From the NCBI RefSeq assembly GCF_014648995.1, contig NZ_BMSE01000021.1:89226-153225 (forward strand): DNA of 64,000 nucleotides. The letters are read 5' to 3'. Below, piece after piece: positions 36,384 through 44,042 of this stretch. The notes below the pieces were generated by a model, which was given only the letters and a program-made list of their open reading frames with translations, was not told where the DNA came from and did not search any database. A program made the translations under genes and the position numbers. Source of the DNA: Streptomyces massasporeus (GTDB lineage: Bacteria; Actinomycetota; Actinomycetes; Streptomycetales; Streptomycetaceae). The stretch's first letter is position 1; the number at the start of each line of letters is the position of its first letter.

Positions 36384-37085
36384 TCAGGCCTTCAACTTGT
36401 AGCCGAACCCGCGGACCGTCTCGATCCGGTCCTGGCCGATCTTCTGCCGCAGCCGCTGCACGTGCACATCGACGACGCGGGTGTCCCCGCCCCAGCCGTA
36501 GTCCCACACCCGTTCCAGCAGCTTGTCGCGGGAGAGCACCGTGCCCGGAGCCGAGGAGAACTCCAGCAGCAGCCGCATCTCGGTCGGCGTCAGCGCCACC
36601 GGCTGCCCGGCGCGGCGGACCTCCATGCCCTCGGTGTCGACCTCCAGGTCCCCGAAGGCCAGCACGCCACCGCTGGCCGGGGCCTCCGGCACCTCGCCCC
36701 GGCCGCCGCCGGCGTGCCCGAAGCGGCGCAGCACGGCGCGGATCCGGGCGACCAGGACGGCACCGTCGAACGGCTTGGTCACATAGTCGTCGGCGCCCGC
36801 CTCCAGGCCCAGCACGACGTCGATGGAGTCGGCCCGCGCCGACAGCATGATGACCGGCACGGTCGACTCGTCGCGGATGCGGCGGCACAGGCTGACACCG
36901 TCGAGTCCGGGGAGCATGACGTCCAGCAGCGCGATGTCGGGGCGGTCCGTCCGGAACGCCTCCAGGCCCGACAGCCCGTCGGGCATGGCGGTGACCACGA
37001 AGCCGTCCCGTTCCAGGGCGAGCTGCGTGGCCTCGCGGATGACGTCGTCGTCCTCGACGAACAGGACGTGGGTCTGGTCTGCCAT
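36384..37085 (-). CDS. cseB: Response regulator CseB
   Basis: 233 aa, OmpR/PhoB family. Receiver VLFVEDDDVIREATQLALERDGF, acceptor in DIALLDVMLPGLDG, KPFDGAVL; winged helix EVRRAGQPVALTPTEMRLLLEFSSAPGTVLSRDKLLERVWDYGWGGDTRVVDVHVQRLRQKIG. Known to activate the sigE promoter in response to envelope damage. The frame extends upstream but family start is MADQTHVLFVEDD. 14 bp before cseC. Confidence 0.96.
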   Translation of the reverse strand: MADQTHVLFVEDDDVIREATQLALERDGFVVTAMPDGLSGLEAFRTDRPDIALLDVMLPGLDGVSLCRRIRDESTVPVIMLSARADSIDVVLGLEAGADDYVTKPFDGAVLVARIRAVLRRFGHAGGGRGEVPEAPASGGVLAFGDLEVDTEGMEVRRAGQPVALTPTEMRLLLEFSSAPGTVLSRDKLLERVWDYGWGGDTRVVDVHVQRLRQKIGQDRIETVRGFGYKLKA

Positions 37086-37213
37086 CCCGGTGCTCTCAGT
37101 CCTCTGTGGTCCATGGGGGTGCGTTCTACTGCTGGGACGCACGGTCCCGGCGATGCGTTCACCGAGTGATCGGTCCGAACGGCCCGATCGGTTCACGCGG
37201 CCCTCCGCCCGCG

Positions 37214-37870
37214 TCAGCCGGCGGGCACCGGCGTCGCGCTGTCGCCGACGACCTTCCCGTAGTCGTTGTGCGTGCGGTACTTCTCGGCGAAGTGACCGGA
37301 GGTCCATCTGTACGTGATCACGTTCTCCCCGGAGGGACTCGACACCGGGTCGCCCTTCTCGTACACCTGCTTGGTCACCACCAGGTCCCCGCGGTCGATC
37401 TCCGCGTAGACCGGCGGCTCCTCCGCCTTGAACACGTTCTCGTACGAGCCGTCCTGCTCGTGGTACACGTAACTGCCCACGCCCACCGCGTCACCGCAGG
37501 TCAGCACGTTGACGACGACGTCGTCCGACGAGCCTTTCGTCAGGTTGCCGTAGGAGACGTCGACCGGGTACTCGTCGGCCACGCACGGCTTCAGCTCCCG
37601 TTTCACCTCGGGCGCGACCTTCGGATCGTCCTTGACGAGCTTGACCGCGTTCACGGTGTCGGGCGGCTTCGACGGCGCGGCGGACGGTGTGGCCGCGGCG
37701 GCGCCGGCCACCGAGTCGGCGTGTGCCGGGCCCTCGTCACGGGCTCCGGTGCCGCCCGCACCGCACCCGGCCACCAAAAGGGCGAGGGCGGTGGGCACGG
37801 CCAGTGCCGCGCTCACCGCCTGGAAACTGCCCCGGGTCCGTGCAGAACCCTCGCCGGTCAGGCCGCGCAC
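37214..37870 (-). CDS. cseA: Lipoprotein CseA
   Basis: 218 aa. Signal sequence with lipobox LLVAGC (Cys near residue 36), then a Ser/Ala/Pro linker and an extracytoplasmic domain with VSYGNLTKGSSDDVVVNVLTCGDAVGVGSYVYHEQDG. In S. coelicolor CseA lowers sigE expression, probably by acting on CseC. GTG start overlaps the end of sigE by 13 bp. 128 bp separate it from cseB. Confidence 0.93.
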   Translation of the reverse strand: MRGLTGEGSARTRGSFQAVSAALAVPTALALLVAGCGAGGTGARDEGPAHADSVAGAAAATPSAAPSKPPDTVNAVKLVKDDPKVAPEVKRELKPCVADEYPVDVSYGNLTKGSSDDVVVNVLTCGDAVGVGSYVYHEQDGSYENVFKAEEPPVYAEIDRGDLVVTKQVYEKGDPVSSPSGENVITYRWTSGHFAEKYRTHNDYGKVVGDSATPVPAG

Positions 37871-38397
37871 CGCTCCCGCTCCTCACGCTCCAGCGCGCGT
37901 GCGTCCAGATCGCGGGACTCCAGCTCCTCGCGGAGCCGGGCGAGCGCCCGGTGCAGCGTGCTCTTGACCGTTCCGGCCGACATGCCGAGGGCGGCGGCCG
38001 TCTCCTCCGTGGACATCTGCTCCCAGTGTCGCAGCACCACGACACTGCGCTGCTTCGGGGCGAGCACCTTCAGGATGTCCATCAGCAGTGCGCGGTCCGC
38101 GTGCTGCTCGGTGGCGTCGTCGACCGAGGCGTCCGGGAGCTGCTCGGTCGGGACCTCCTCCAGCTTCCGCGCCCGCCACCACTCCGTGCGGGTGTTGATC
38201 ATCACCCGGCGCAGATAGGCGTCCGCCAGCCGCTTGTCCTCGATGGTCTCCCACCGGCCGTACGTCCGTACCAGTGCCGTCTGCAGCAGGTCCTGTGCGT
38301 CCGTCGGGTCCGGGACCAGGCGGCGGGCACTGCGCAGCAGCGCGTCCTGCCGGGTGCGGACGTACTCCTCGAACTCGAGCACCTCGCCCTGCGCCAT
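37858..38397 (-). CDS. sigE: ECF sigma factor SigE
   Basis: 179 aa. Region 2 EFEEYVRTRQDALLRSARRLVPDPTDAQDLLQTALVRTYGRW...YLRRVMINTRTEWWRARKLEE; region 4 LAPKQRSVVVLRHWEQMSTEETAAALGMSAGTVKSTLHRALARLREELE. In S. coelicolor it drives cell-envelope stress genes and has no anti-sigma; control is transcriptional through CseB. Gene order sigE-cseA-cseB-cseC is conserved here. Confidence 0.97.
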   Translation of the reverse strand: MAQGEVLEFEEYVRTRQDALLRSARRLVPDPTDAQDLLQTALVRTYGRWETIEDKRLADAYLRRVMINTRTEWWRARKLEEVPTEQLPDASVDDATEQHADRALLMDILKVLAPKQRSVVVLRHWEQMSTEETAAALGMSAGTVKSTLHRALARLREELESRDLDARALEREERERCAA

Positions 38398-38718
38398 GGT
38401 GAACCGCCTCCCGTTTCCCCGTTCGGGCCGGCTCCCCGCCGCCCGTGTACTGCCTGTGGTCTTCAGTCGTCCCGTGTCTTCCGGGAACGCATCTGAAGGT
38501 ACGGAGGCGTTGTCACGGCGCTGTCCGAAGCAGCCTTCGGCTAGCGCTCGGCTGTCCGTCGGTTGTGTAACGGAAGCCGTAACGGGGTAGAGCGGTGGGG
38601 GCGTTGAGGGCGGTTCGGGGTGATTTGTCCACCCCGGCCTTGTGACGGACGGCGGCCCGCGGCTGTGACCTGTCTGTACGTCAGGTCTGTGGGCCAGGCC
38701 TGCAGGGCAGGTGGTACG
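38398..38718. other. sigE upstream region
   Basis: 321 bp between sigE and mutY (same strand). It holds an inverted repeat CCGAAG-CAGC-CTTCGG at 38525-38540 and a direct repeat at 38568-38585 (next entry). The sigE promoter should lie between these and the gene, but I cannot fix its hexamers. No gene seen. Confidence 0.6.
38568..38585 (-). promoter_or_regulatory. Candidate CseB-binding direct repeat
   Basis: TAACGG occurs twice 12 bp apart (38568-38573 and 38580-38585), about 170 bp upstream of sigE. OmpR-family regulators bind tandem half-sites about one helical turn apart, so this is a possible CseB site. The distance and the simple motif make it tentative. Confidence 0.3.
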
Positions 38719-39660
38719 TCAGGTCAGCGGCAGCCGGTACGAGCCGCCCGCCAGTGGCTCCACCAGACCGTCGGCGACGAGACCGTCCAGGGCGCGGGCC
38801 CGCTGCACCGGCTCGTGCCACACCCGGTCCAGCGCCGCCTGCGGCACGGCCCCGTGAGCCTCCCGCAGCACGGCGAGCAGCCGCCCGCGCACCTGCCGGT
38901 CGGTGCCCGCGTACGTCTGGCCGCGGCGCGGCGGTCCGTCGTGCTCCGGCTTGCCCGCCAGCCGCCACGCGCACTGCGCGGCGATCGGACAGCGGTGGCA
39001 CGACTCGCTCTTCGCCGTGCACACCAGGGCGCCCAGTTCCATGGAGGCGGCGGCCCAGCGGGCGGCGGTCTGCTCGTCCTCGGGCAGCAGCGCGCGGGCC
39101 AGCTTGCGTTCGGCGGCGGTGGTGGCGTTGGGCGGGTACTGCACGCCGGTGACCGCCCGGGCGAAGACCCGCCGCACGTTGGTGTCCAGCACCGGGTGCC
39201 GCTGCCCGTAGGCGAAGGAGGCGACGGCGGCGGCCGTGTACTCGCCGATGCCGGGCAGCGCCAGCAGCTGTGCGTGGTCGGCCGGTACGTCACCGCCGTG
39301 CCGTTCCGTTATGGCGACGGCGGCGCCGTGCAGCCGCAGCGCCCGGCGCGGGTAACCGAGCCGCCCCCAGGCCCGGACGGCCTCGCCGGGCGCGTCCTCG
39401 GCCAGGTCGGCGGGGCGCGGCCAGCGCTCCAGCCACTGCTCGTAGACGGGCAGGACGCGACTCACCGGCGTCTGCTGCAGCATGAACTCACTGACCATCA
39501 CCCCCCACGCCCCGGCCTCGGGGCGCCGCCACGGCAGGTCACGGGCGTGTTCGCCGAACCAGTCGATGACGGGGGAGTGCAGGTTCTCTCCGAGGGGCGG
39601 CCCGGAGGGGGTGTCGGCGGAGGCGGTGGTGGGGTGCGGGGGCTTCGTGGGAGCAGTCAT
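38719..39660 (-). CDS. mutY: A/G-specific adenine DNA glycosylase
   Basis: 313 aa. Removes adenine opposite 8-oxoguanine. Helix-hairpin-helix LPGIGEYTAAAVASFAYG, catalytic Asp in VLDTNVRRVFAR, early WFGEHARDLPWRRP and EFMLQQTPVSRV, and the 4Fe-4S site Cys-x6-Cys-x2-Cys-x5-Cys (CTAKSESCHRCPIAAQC). No separate C-terminal MutT-like domain is evident, as in other short actinobacterial forms. ATG at 39660. Confidence 0.95.
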   Translation of the reverse strand: MTAPTKPPHPTTASADTPSGPPLGENLHSPVIDWFGEHARDLPWRRPEAGAWGVMVSEFMLQQTPVSRVLPVYEQWLERWPRPADLAEDAPGEAVRAWGRLGYPRRALRLHGAAVAITERHGGDVPADHAQLLALPGIGEYTAAAVASFAYGQRHPVLDTNVRRVFARAVTGVQYPPNATTAAERKLARALLPEDEQTAARWAAASMELGALVCTAKSESCHRCPIAAQCAWRLAGKPEHDGPPRRGQTYAGTDRQVRGRLLAVLREAHGAVPQAALDRVWHEPVQRARALDGLVADGLVEPLAGGSYRLPLT

Positions 39661-39758
39661 GGCCCTTCGATGGTGCCACGCAGAACCGCTCATTCGGGCA
39701 CACCACCACCCCGAGGACGACGAGTACCTGACGATCGGCAGCAGTGCGGGCAGGTCGG

Positions 39759-39778
39759 GCGCTTGTAGCGTCAAGCGC
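39759..39778 (+). promoter_or_regulatory. Palindrome around a leaderless -10
   Basis: GCGCTTG and CAAGCGC are 7-nt arms that exactly flank the hexamer TAGCGT (39766-39771), and the ATG of the sensor kinase follows immediately. If TAGCGT is the -10, the whole site lies on the core promoter and the mRNA is leaderless, so any bound protein would block initiation. Confidence 0.5.
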
Positions 39779-41356
39779 ATGGAACGTCCTGGCGTGGTGT
39801 CCTTCGCCCGTGGCGCCCTCCTGTGGGCCGCCTTCGCCGTCCCGGCGCTGACGGCGGACCGGGTCGGTCTGAACGAGCCGCGGCCGGGCTGGCAGCAGGC
39901 GGCCGGCGTGGTGGTGCTGGCCTTCGCCGTCGCCGTGTCCCGGCGGCTGCCACTCGTGGCTTTCGGGCTGGCGGCGGCCCTGAACCTGGCCGCCGCCCCG
40001 GCCATGTTCACCGTCTCCTACGGCCCCGCCCTCAGCGGCTGCGCACTGCTGCTCGGACTGCGGGCGGCCCGGGCGCGCCCCGCCATACTGTGCTTCACAG
40101 CCGTCGGCTGCGCGGGCACCGCCCGGATCGCGCTCGTCGGGATCGATCCCGCCCCCGAGTGGCTCGTCATGACGGGCACGCTGCTCTTCGGATGTGTCTT
40201 CCCCTGGCTCGGCGGGCGCTACTGGCAGCAGAGCCGTGAGCTGGCCGAGGCGGGGTGGCTGCGCGCCGCCCGGCTGGAGGACGAGGCCCGCTTCGCCGAG
40301 GAACGCGCCCGGCTGCGCGAACGCGCCCGGATCGCCCAGGACATGCACGACTCCCTCGGCCACGAGCTGAGCCTCATCGCCCTGCGGGCGGGCGCCCTCC
40401 AGGTCGCCCCCGGCCTCGGAGGCGAACACCGGGCGGCTGCTGCCGACCTGCGCACGGCCGCCGCCGACGCCACGGACCGGCTGCACCGCATCATCGGCGT
40501 GCTGCGCGAGGGCGACGACGAGCCGGTGCGGCTGACGCCGGCGGGCGAGACCCTGGAGCAACTCGTCGCCCGTGCCGCCGAGTCGGGCCTTGCCGTGCGC
40601 TGGGACCCCGCCGGACACGACCCCGCCGCGGACTCCGACGAGGTCGCCGAGCGGCTGTTGCACCGCGTGGCCCGGGAGGCCCTGACCAACGCGGCACGGC
40701 ACGCACCGGGCGCTCCCGTGGCCGTGGCGGTCACGGGACACGCGGCGGGCACCTCCGTCACCATCACCAGCGGCCGGGCGACACAGGACGGCTCCCCGCC
40801 CTCCGGAGGCGGTACGGGCCTGCTCGGACTGCGGGCAGCGGTGACCTCCGTCGGCGGGGAGTTCGAGGCGGGCCCGCACGGGGAGGGCTTCCGGGTCCGG
40901 GCGTTCGTCCCCCGCCGGCGGACCGCCGGCCTGCCCGCACGCCCCGGCCGGGCGCCGTTCGCCCACGCCCGCCGCCGCGTCGCCGTCGGTCTCGTCACCG
41001 CCGCCGGCGTGGGAGTGGCACTCGTCGGCGCGGCCGTCGGCTGGTACGCCTGGACGGAGAAGCGCTCGGTGCTCGAACCCGCCGTGTACGCGGCGCTGCG
41101 CCCGGGCGCCCCGGCGGCCGACGTCGAACGGATGCTGCCCGAACGGGACGTGCGCGATCCTCCCGCCGAGCGGGCGCCGACACCGGAACCGGAGGGAGCC
41201 GACTGCCGTTACTACCGGGCGAGCGGTGAACTGTTCGTCTCCGTGGACCACTTCAGACTGTGCTTCGACGCGGGACGGCTCGTCGCCAAGGACGTGGTCC
41301 CGCGAGCAGGGCTGTCCCGCGAAGGCGGGGAAAACGACGAGGAGTTCTCACGGTGA
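39779..41356 (+). CDS. Sensor histidine kinase with C-terminal TM and external tail
   Basis: 525 aa. Four to five N-terminal membrane segments, then HisKA_3 ERARIAQDMHDSLGHELSLIALRAGAL and an ATPase with REALTNAARHAPGA and GTGLLGLRAAV. After the ATPase there is a further membrane segment (VAVGLVTAAGVGVALVGAAVGWYAW, ~residues 400-425) and a ~100-residue tail with ALRPGAPAADVERMLPERD...CRYYRASGELFVSVDHFRLCFDAGRLVAKDVV, which looks like a BamE/SmpA-type fold. Two Cys in the tail could pair. ATG 39779 is preceded by TAGCGT, no Shine-Dalgarno. GTGA overlap with the regulator. Confidence 0.9.
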   Translation: MERPGVVSFARGALLWAAFAVPALTADRVGLNEPRPGWQQAAGVVVLAFAVAVSRRLPLVAFGLAAALNLAAAPAMFTVSYGPALSGCALLLGLRAARARPAILCFTAVGCAGTARIALVGIDPAPEWLVMTGTLLFGCVFPWLGGRYWQQSRELAEAGWLRAARLEDEARFAEERARLRERARIAQDMHDSLGHELSLIALRAGALQVAPGLGGEHRAAAADLRTAAADATDRLHRIIGVLREGDDEPVRLTPAGETLEQLVARAAESGLAVRWDPAGHDPAADSDEVAERLLHRVAREALTNAARHAPGAPVAVAVTGHAAGTSVTITSGRATQDGSPPSGGGTGLLGLRAAVTSVGGEFEAGPHGEGFRVRAFVPRRRTAGLPARPGRAPFAHARRRVAVGLVTAAGVGVALVGAAVGWYAWTEKRSVLEPAVYAALRPGAPAADVERMLPERDVRDPPAERAPTPEPEGADCRYYRASGELFVSVDHFRLCFDAGRLVAKDVVPRAGLSREGGENDEEFSR

Positions 41357-42009
41357 TCCGCGTGCTGCTGGCCGACGACGAGACGATGGTCCGGGCCGGA
41401 GTCCGCGCCATCCTGGGCAGCGACGGCGGGACCGAGGTCGTAGCCGAAGCGGGCGACGGGCGCGAGGCGGTCGAGCTGACCCGCGCGCACCGCCCGGACG
41501 TGGCCCTGCTGGACATTCGCATGCCCCGCCTGGACGGCCTCACGGCGGCGGAGGAGATCGTACGGACGGTGCCCGGCACGGCCGTCGCGATGCTCACCAC
41601 CTTCTCCGAGGGCGCCTACGTGACCCGAGCGCTCGGCGGAGGTGCCACCGGCTTCCTGCTGAAGTCCGGAGACCCGTACGAACTCATCGCGGGTGTCCAG
41701 GCGGTGGCCGCCGGTGCCGCGTTCCTCTCGCCCAAGGTGGCCCGGTACGTCATCGGCGAGGGCCTCGGCGGCGGCCGTCTCATCCGCGAGGAACGGACAC
41801 GGGCGCGTGCGGCGGCCCTGAGCCCCCGTGAACGCGAGGTGCTCGGCCTGGTCGGCGCGGGCCTGTCCAACTCGGAGATCGCCGCCCGGCTCCACCTCGT
41901 GGAGGGCACCGTGAAGGCCTATGTCAGCGCGGTCCTGGGCCGGCTGGGCGTACGCAATCGGGTGCAGGCGGCGATCGTGGCGTACGAGGCGGGGCTGGTG
42001 GAGTCGTAA
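41353..42009 (+). CDS. Response regulator, NarL/FixJ family
   Basis: 218 aa. Receiver IRVLLADDETMVRAGVRAIL, acceptor DVALLDIRMPRLDG, MLTTFSEGAYV, FLLKSGDPYEL; LuxR HTH LSPREREVLGLVGAGLSNSEIAARLHLVEGTVKAYVSAVL. GTG start overlaps the kinase stop, so stoichiometric expression is expected. Target genes not apparent nearby. Confidence 0.95.
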   Translation: MIRVLLADDETMVRAGVRAILGSDGGTEVVAEAGDGREAVELTRAHRPDVALLDIRMPRLDGLTAAEEIVRTVPGTAVAMLTTFSEGAYVTRALGGGATGFLLKSGDPYELIAGVQAVAAGAAFLSPKVARYVIGEGLGGGRLIREERTRARAAALSPREREVLGLVGAGLSNSEIAARLHLVEGTVKAYVSAVLGRLGVRNRVQAAIVAYEAGLVES

Positions 42010-42147
42010 CTGCCGGGCAGGGCGCGGCGCCCGTGAGGGGCGGCGGACGACTGGGCGCCTTGGGGGGCGTGTACCGCTCGACAGTGCGCTCGTCCTCTGG
42101 CTCGACGGCGCGCGTGTGGAGCGGCCGGGCAGCGCGCGTGCGTCCTG

Positions 42148-42166
42148 GCGCGGCGCTGCGCCGCGC
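42148..42166. terminator. Possible hairpin between convergent genes
   Basis: GCGCGGCG-CTG-CGCCGCGC, 8-bp perfect stem, in the 165-bp gap between the response regulator and the convergent PAP2 gene. Confidence 0.4.
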
Positions 42167-42174
42167 GAACCGGC

Positions 42175-42816
42175 TCACCGGCGCGCGGGCGTTCGGTGCG
42201 AAGGGACGGCCGCCGGGCCCGGCCCCAGGACCCACCGCACAGCCGGTGCGCCTGACCTGCGCATCGCCTCTGCCAGCCGCGTCATCATCCCCGCGCCCAG
42301 CCGGACGGCGACGAGGACGACCAGGGCGCCCAGCCCGAGCCCCGCGATGACGTCGTGCGGATAGTGCACGCCGACGAAGACCCGGGAGAAGGCCATGAGC
42401 AGGGCGAGCGGGGCCGTCAGCCACACCAGCGTGCGCCGGGCCAGAGTCAGGGCGACAGCCGAGGCGCCTGCGATCGTGGCGTGGTTGGAGGGGAAGGACC
42501 AGTCACCGTGCGGCGGACACTCGGCCAACGACACGGCCGCAGCTGCCACCGCCCGACACGGACGCTCCTCCGTGACTGCGGACTTGAGCACCTCACTGCA
42601 CACGTATGCCGCAGCCGTGGCCAGAGGTGCAAGGGCCGCTATCGCGAACGCGCGGGGGCTGTCGCGACGCGCGCGCCACCAGCCGGCGGCGAACAGCGCG
42701 ACGAAGACGAGCAGTCCGGCCTCCGTCCATGTCCCGGCCCCGTGTTGTACCCAGATCGGGGTGTCCTGAGCGAAGTCGGTGATGCCGCGGTAGAGCGCGG
42801 TGTCGTCAAGGGTCAT
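42175..42816 (-). CDS. PAP2 family membrane phosphatase
   Basis: 213 aa, five to six membrane segments. All three phosphatase motifs: KSAVTEERP (KX6RP), WSFPSNHATIAGA (PSxH) and SRVFVGVHYPHDV (SRX5HX3D). Likely hydrolyses undecaprenyl or other lipid pyrophosphates at the outer membrane face. ATG at 42816 gives MTLDDTALYRG. Confidence 0.92.
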   Translation of the reverse strand: MTLDDTALYRGITDFAQDTPIWVQHGAGTWTEAGLLVFVALFAAGWWRARRDSPRAFAIAALAPLATAAAYVCSEVLKSAVTEERPCRAVAAAAVSLAECPPHGDWSFPSNHATIAGASAVALTLARRTLVWLTAPLALLMAFSRVFVGVHYPHDVIAGLGLGALVVLVAVRLGAGMMTRLAEAMRRSGAPAVRWVLGPGPAAVPSHRTPARR

Positions 42817-42991
42817 GGTCACGGACGGTAGGCGTCGGGGTGATCCCGTCACACCCAGCGATCGTCACGTCCCGTACCCGACGAAAGACCAGGGTGGGAA
42901 CGTGATTTCCGGGATGATGATCCGGAAAAGTTGTCGCTCCGAGCGGCGGGTGGGACCGGCGAACGCGCCGATCTCTCGTAAGGTTTGCGCC

Positions 42992-43849
42992 GTGGGATCT
43001 CTGCGCAATCCGGTCGGGCCGCTTCCCTCCTCCATCTATTGGCGTCGGAGGGTCGTACTGGTGTCTGTAGTCGCCGTGTTGGCGCTGCTGACCCTGTGGA
43101 TCGTGACCATGGGCGGCGGAGGCGGCAAGGACGGCGACAACGGCGCCAACGGCAAGAATCCCGCGCCCTCCATCACGCCCGGCCCGTCGAGTTCGGGCCC
43201 TGCCATCAGTCAAGCGCCGGGCGGGCGCGACGAGTCGGGGGACGACGGGTCCGGCGGTTCGGGCGACGGCTCCGGGAACGGGTCGGGAGACGGCTCCGGG
43301 GACGGTTCCGGCTCGGAATCCGGCGACGGTTCCGGGTCCGGCGGCTCGGGCGGCTCCGAGGGTGCGGGCGGCACCGGCGGATCGGGGAGCGGTACCGCCG
43401 CGGGCGGCGTGGGCGCGGGCGACACCCTGTCGGCCGGCTCCACTCTGCCCAACTGCACCGCGAGCGCGGTGAAGTTCAGCCTGCGCAGCCGTCACAACAC
43501 CTATGACCCCGAGCAGACGCCCACGTTCCTGCTGACCGCGCGGAACGTCTCCGGCAGCGACTGCAAGATCGATCTCGGGCCGAAGAACGCGGTGTTCACG
43601 ATCGCCCCGGCGAGCAGCGACGACGACTACTGGTCCTCCGAGGACTGTCCCAAGGCCGCCGCGCACCAGCTGTACCGGGTCGCCGCCGGCAGCGGCATCA
43701 CCTACACCCTGAAGTGGGACCGCAAGCCGAGCGCCCCCGAGTGCGCCACGCCTCCCGCGGGCTCGGCCGGGTCCGGCACGTACCTGGTGGAAGCCAAGGC
43801 CCCGGGCTTCGCGAAGGTCCAGACGTCGTTCGTGCTCTCGGCCGACTAG
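42992..43849 (+). CDS. Membrane-anchored protein with Gly/Ser/Asp linker
   Basis: 285 aa. One membrane segment (VVLVSVVAVLALLTLWIVTMG), a ~100-residue low-complexity linker rich in GDGSGSG, and an extracellular domain NCTASAVKFSLRSRHNTYDPEQTPTFLLTARNVSGSDCKIDLGPKNAVFTI...GITYTLKWDRKPSAPECATPP...GTYLVEAKAPGFAKVQTSFVLSAD with four Cys and an Ig-like beta pattern. GTG at 42992, TAAGGT 7 nt upstream and no Shine-Dalgarno. Function unknown. Confidence 0.82.
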   Translation: MGSLRNPVGPLPSSIYWRRRVVLVSVVAVLALLTLWIVTMGGGGGKDGDNGANGKNPAPSITPGPSSSGPAISQAPGGRDESGDDGSGGSGDGSGNGSGDGSGDGSGSESGDGSGSGGSGGSEGAGGTGGSGSGTAAGGVGAGDTLSAGSTLPNCTASAVKFSLRSRHNTYDPEQTPTFLLTARNVSGSDCKIDLGPKNAVFTIAPASSDDDYWSSEDCPKAAAHQLYRVAAGSGITYTLKWDRKPSAPECATPPAGSAGSGTYLVEAKAPGFAKVQTSFVLSAD

Positions 43850-43851
43850 GG

Positions 43852-43935
43852 CCGCAGCGCCGGAGAGGCACCTCTGGTCCGCCGTGCCCGCAGCGCCGGA
43901 GAGGCACCTCTGGTCCGCCGTGGGGCCGCAGCGCC
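43852..43935. repeat. 36-bp tandem repeat, ~2.3 copies
   Basis: Two 35-nt stretches (43852-43886 and 43888-43922) are identical with a 36-bp period, and the first 10 nt recur at 43926. Each unit contains AGAGG-CA-CCTCT, a small hairpin. It lies directly after the hypothetical gene's stop. Confidence 0.85.
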
Positions 43936-43983
43936 CGAGGTGTACTCCGGACCGGACCTGACCGGGCCGGGCCGGGAAGGCCC

Positions 43984-44015
43984 GAGGGCGGTACCCCTTC
44001 CCGGGTACCGCCCTC
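43984..44015. terminator. Terminator between hypothetical gene and disA
   Basis: GAGGGCGGTACCC and GGGTACCGCCCTC form a perfect 13-bp stem with a 6-nt loop between convergent genes. Confidence 0.85.
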
Positions 44016-44042
44016 AGCCGTTCCAGCAGGGTGCCGTACGCG

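Noticed and set aside
37086..37213. Internal terminator between cseA and cseB
   Set aside because: GATCGG/CCGATC can pair over 6 bp only, with a 10-nt loop and no T tract; too weak to annotate.
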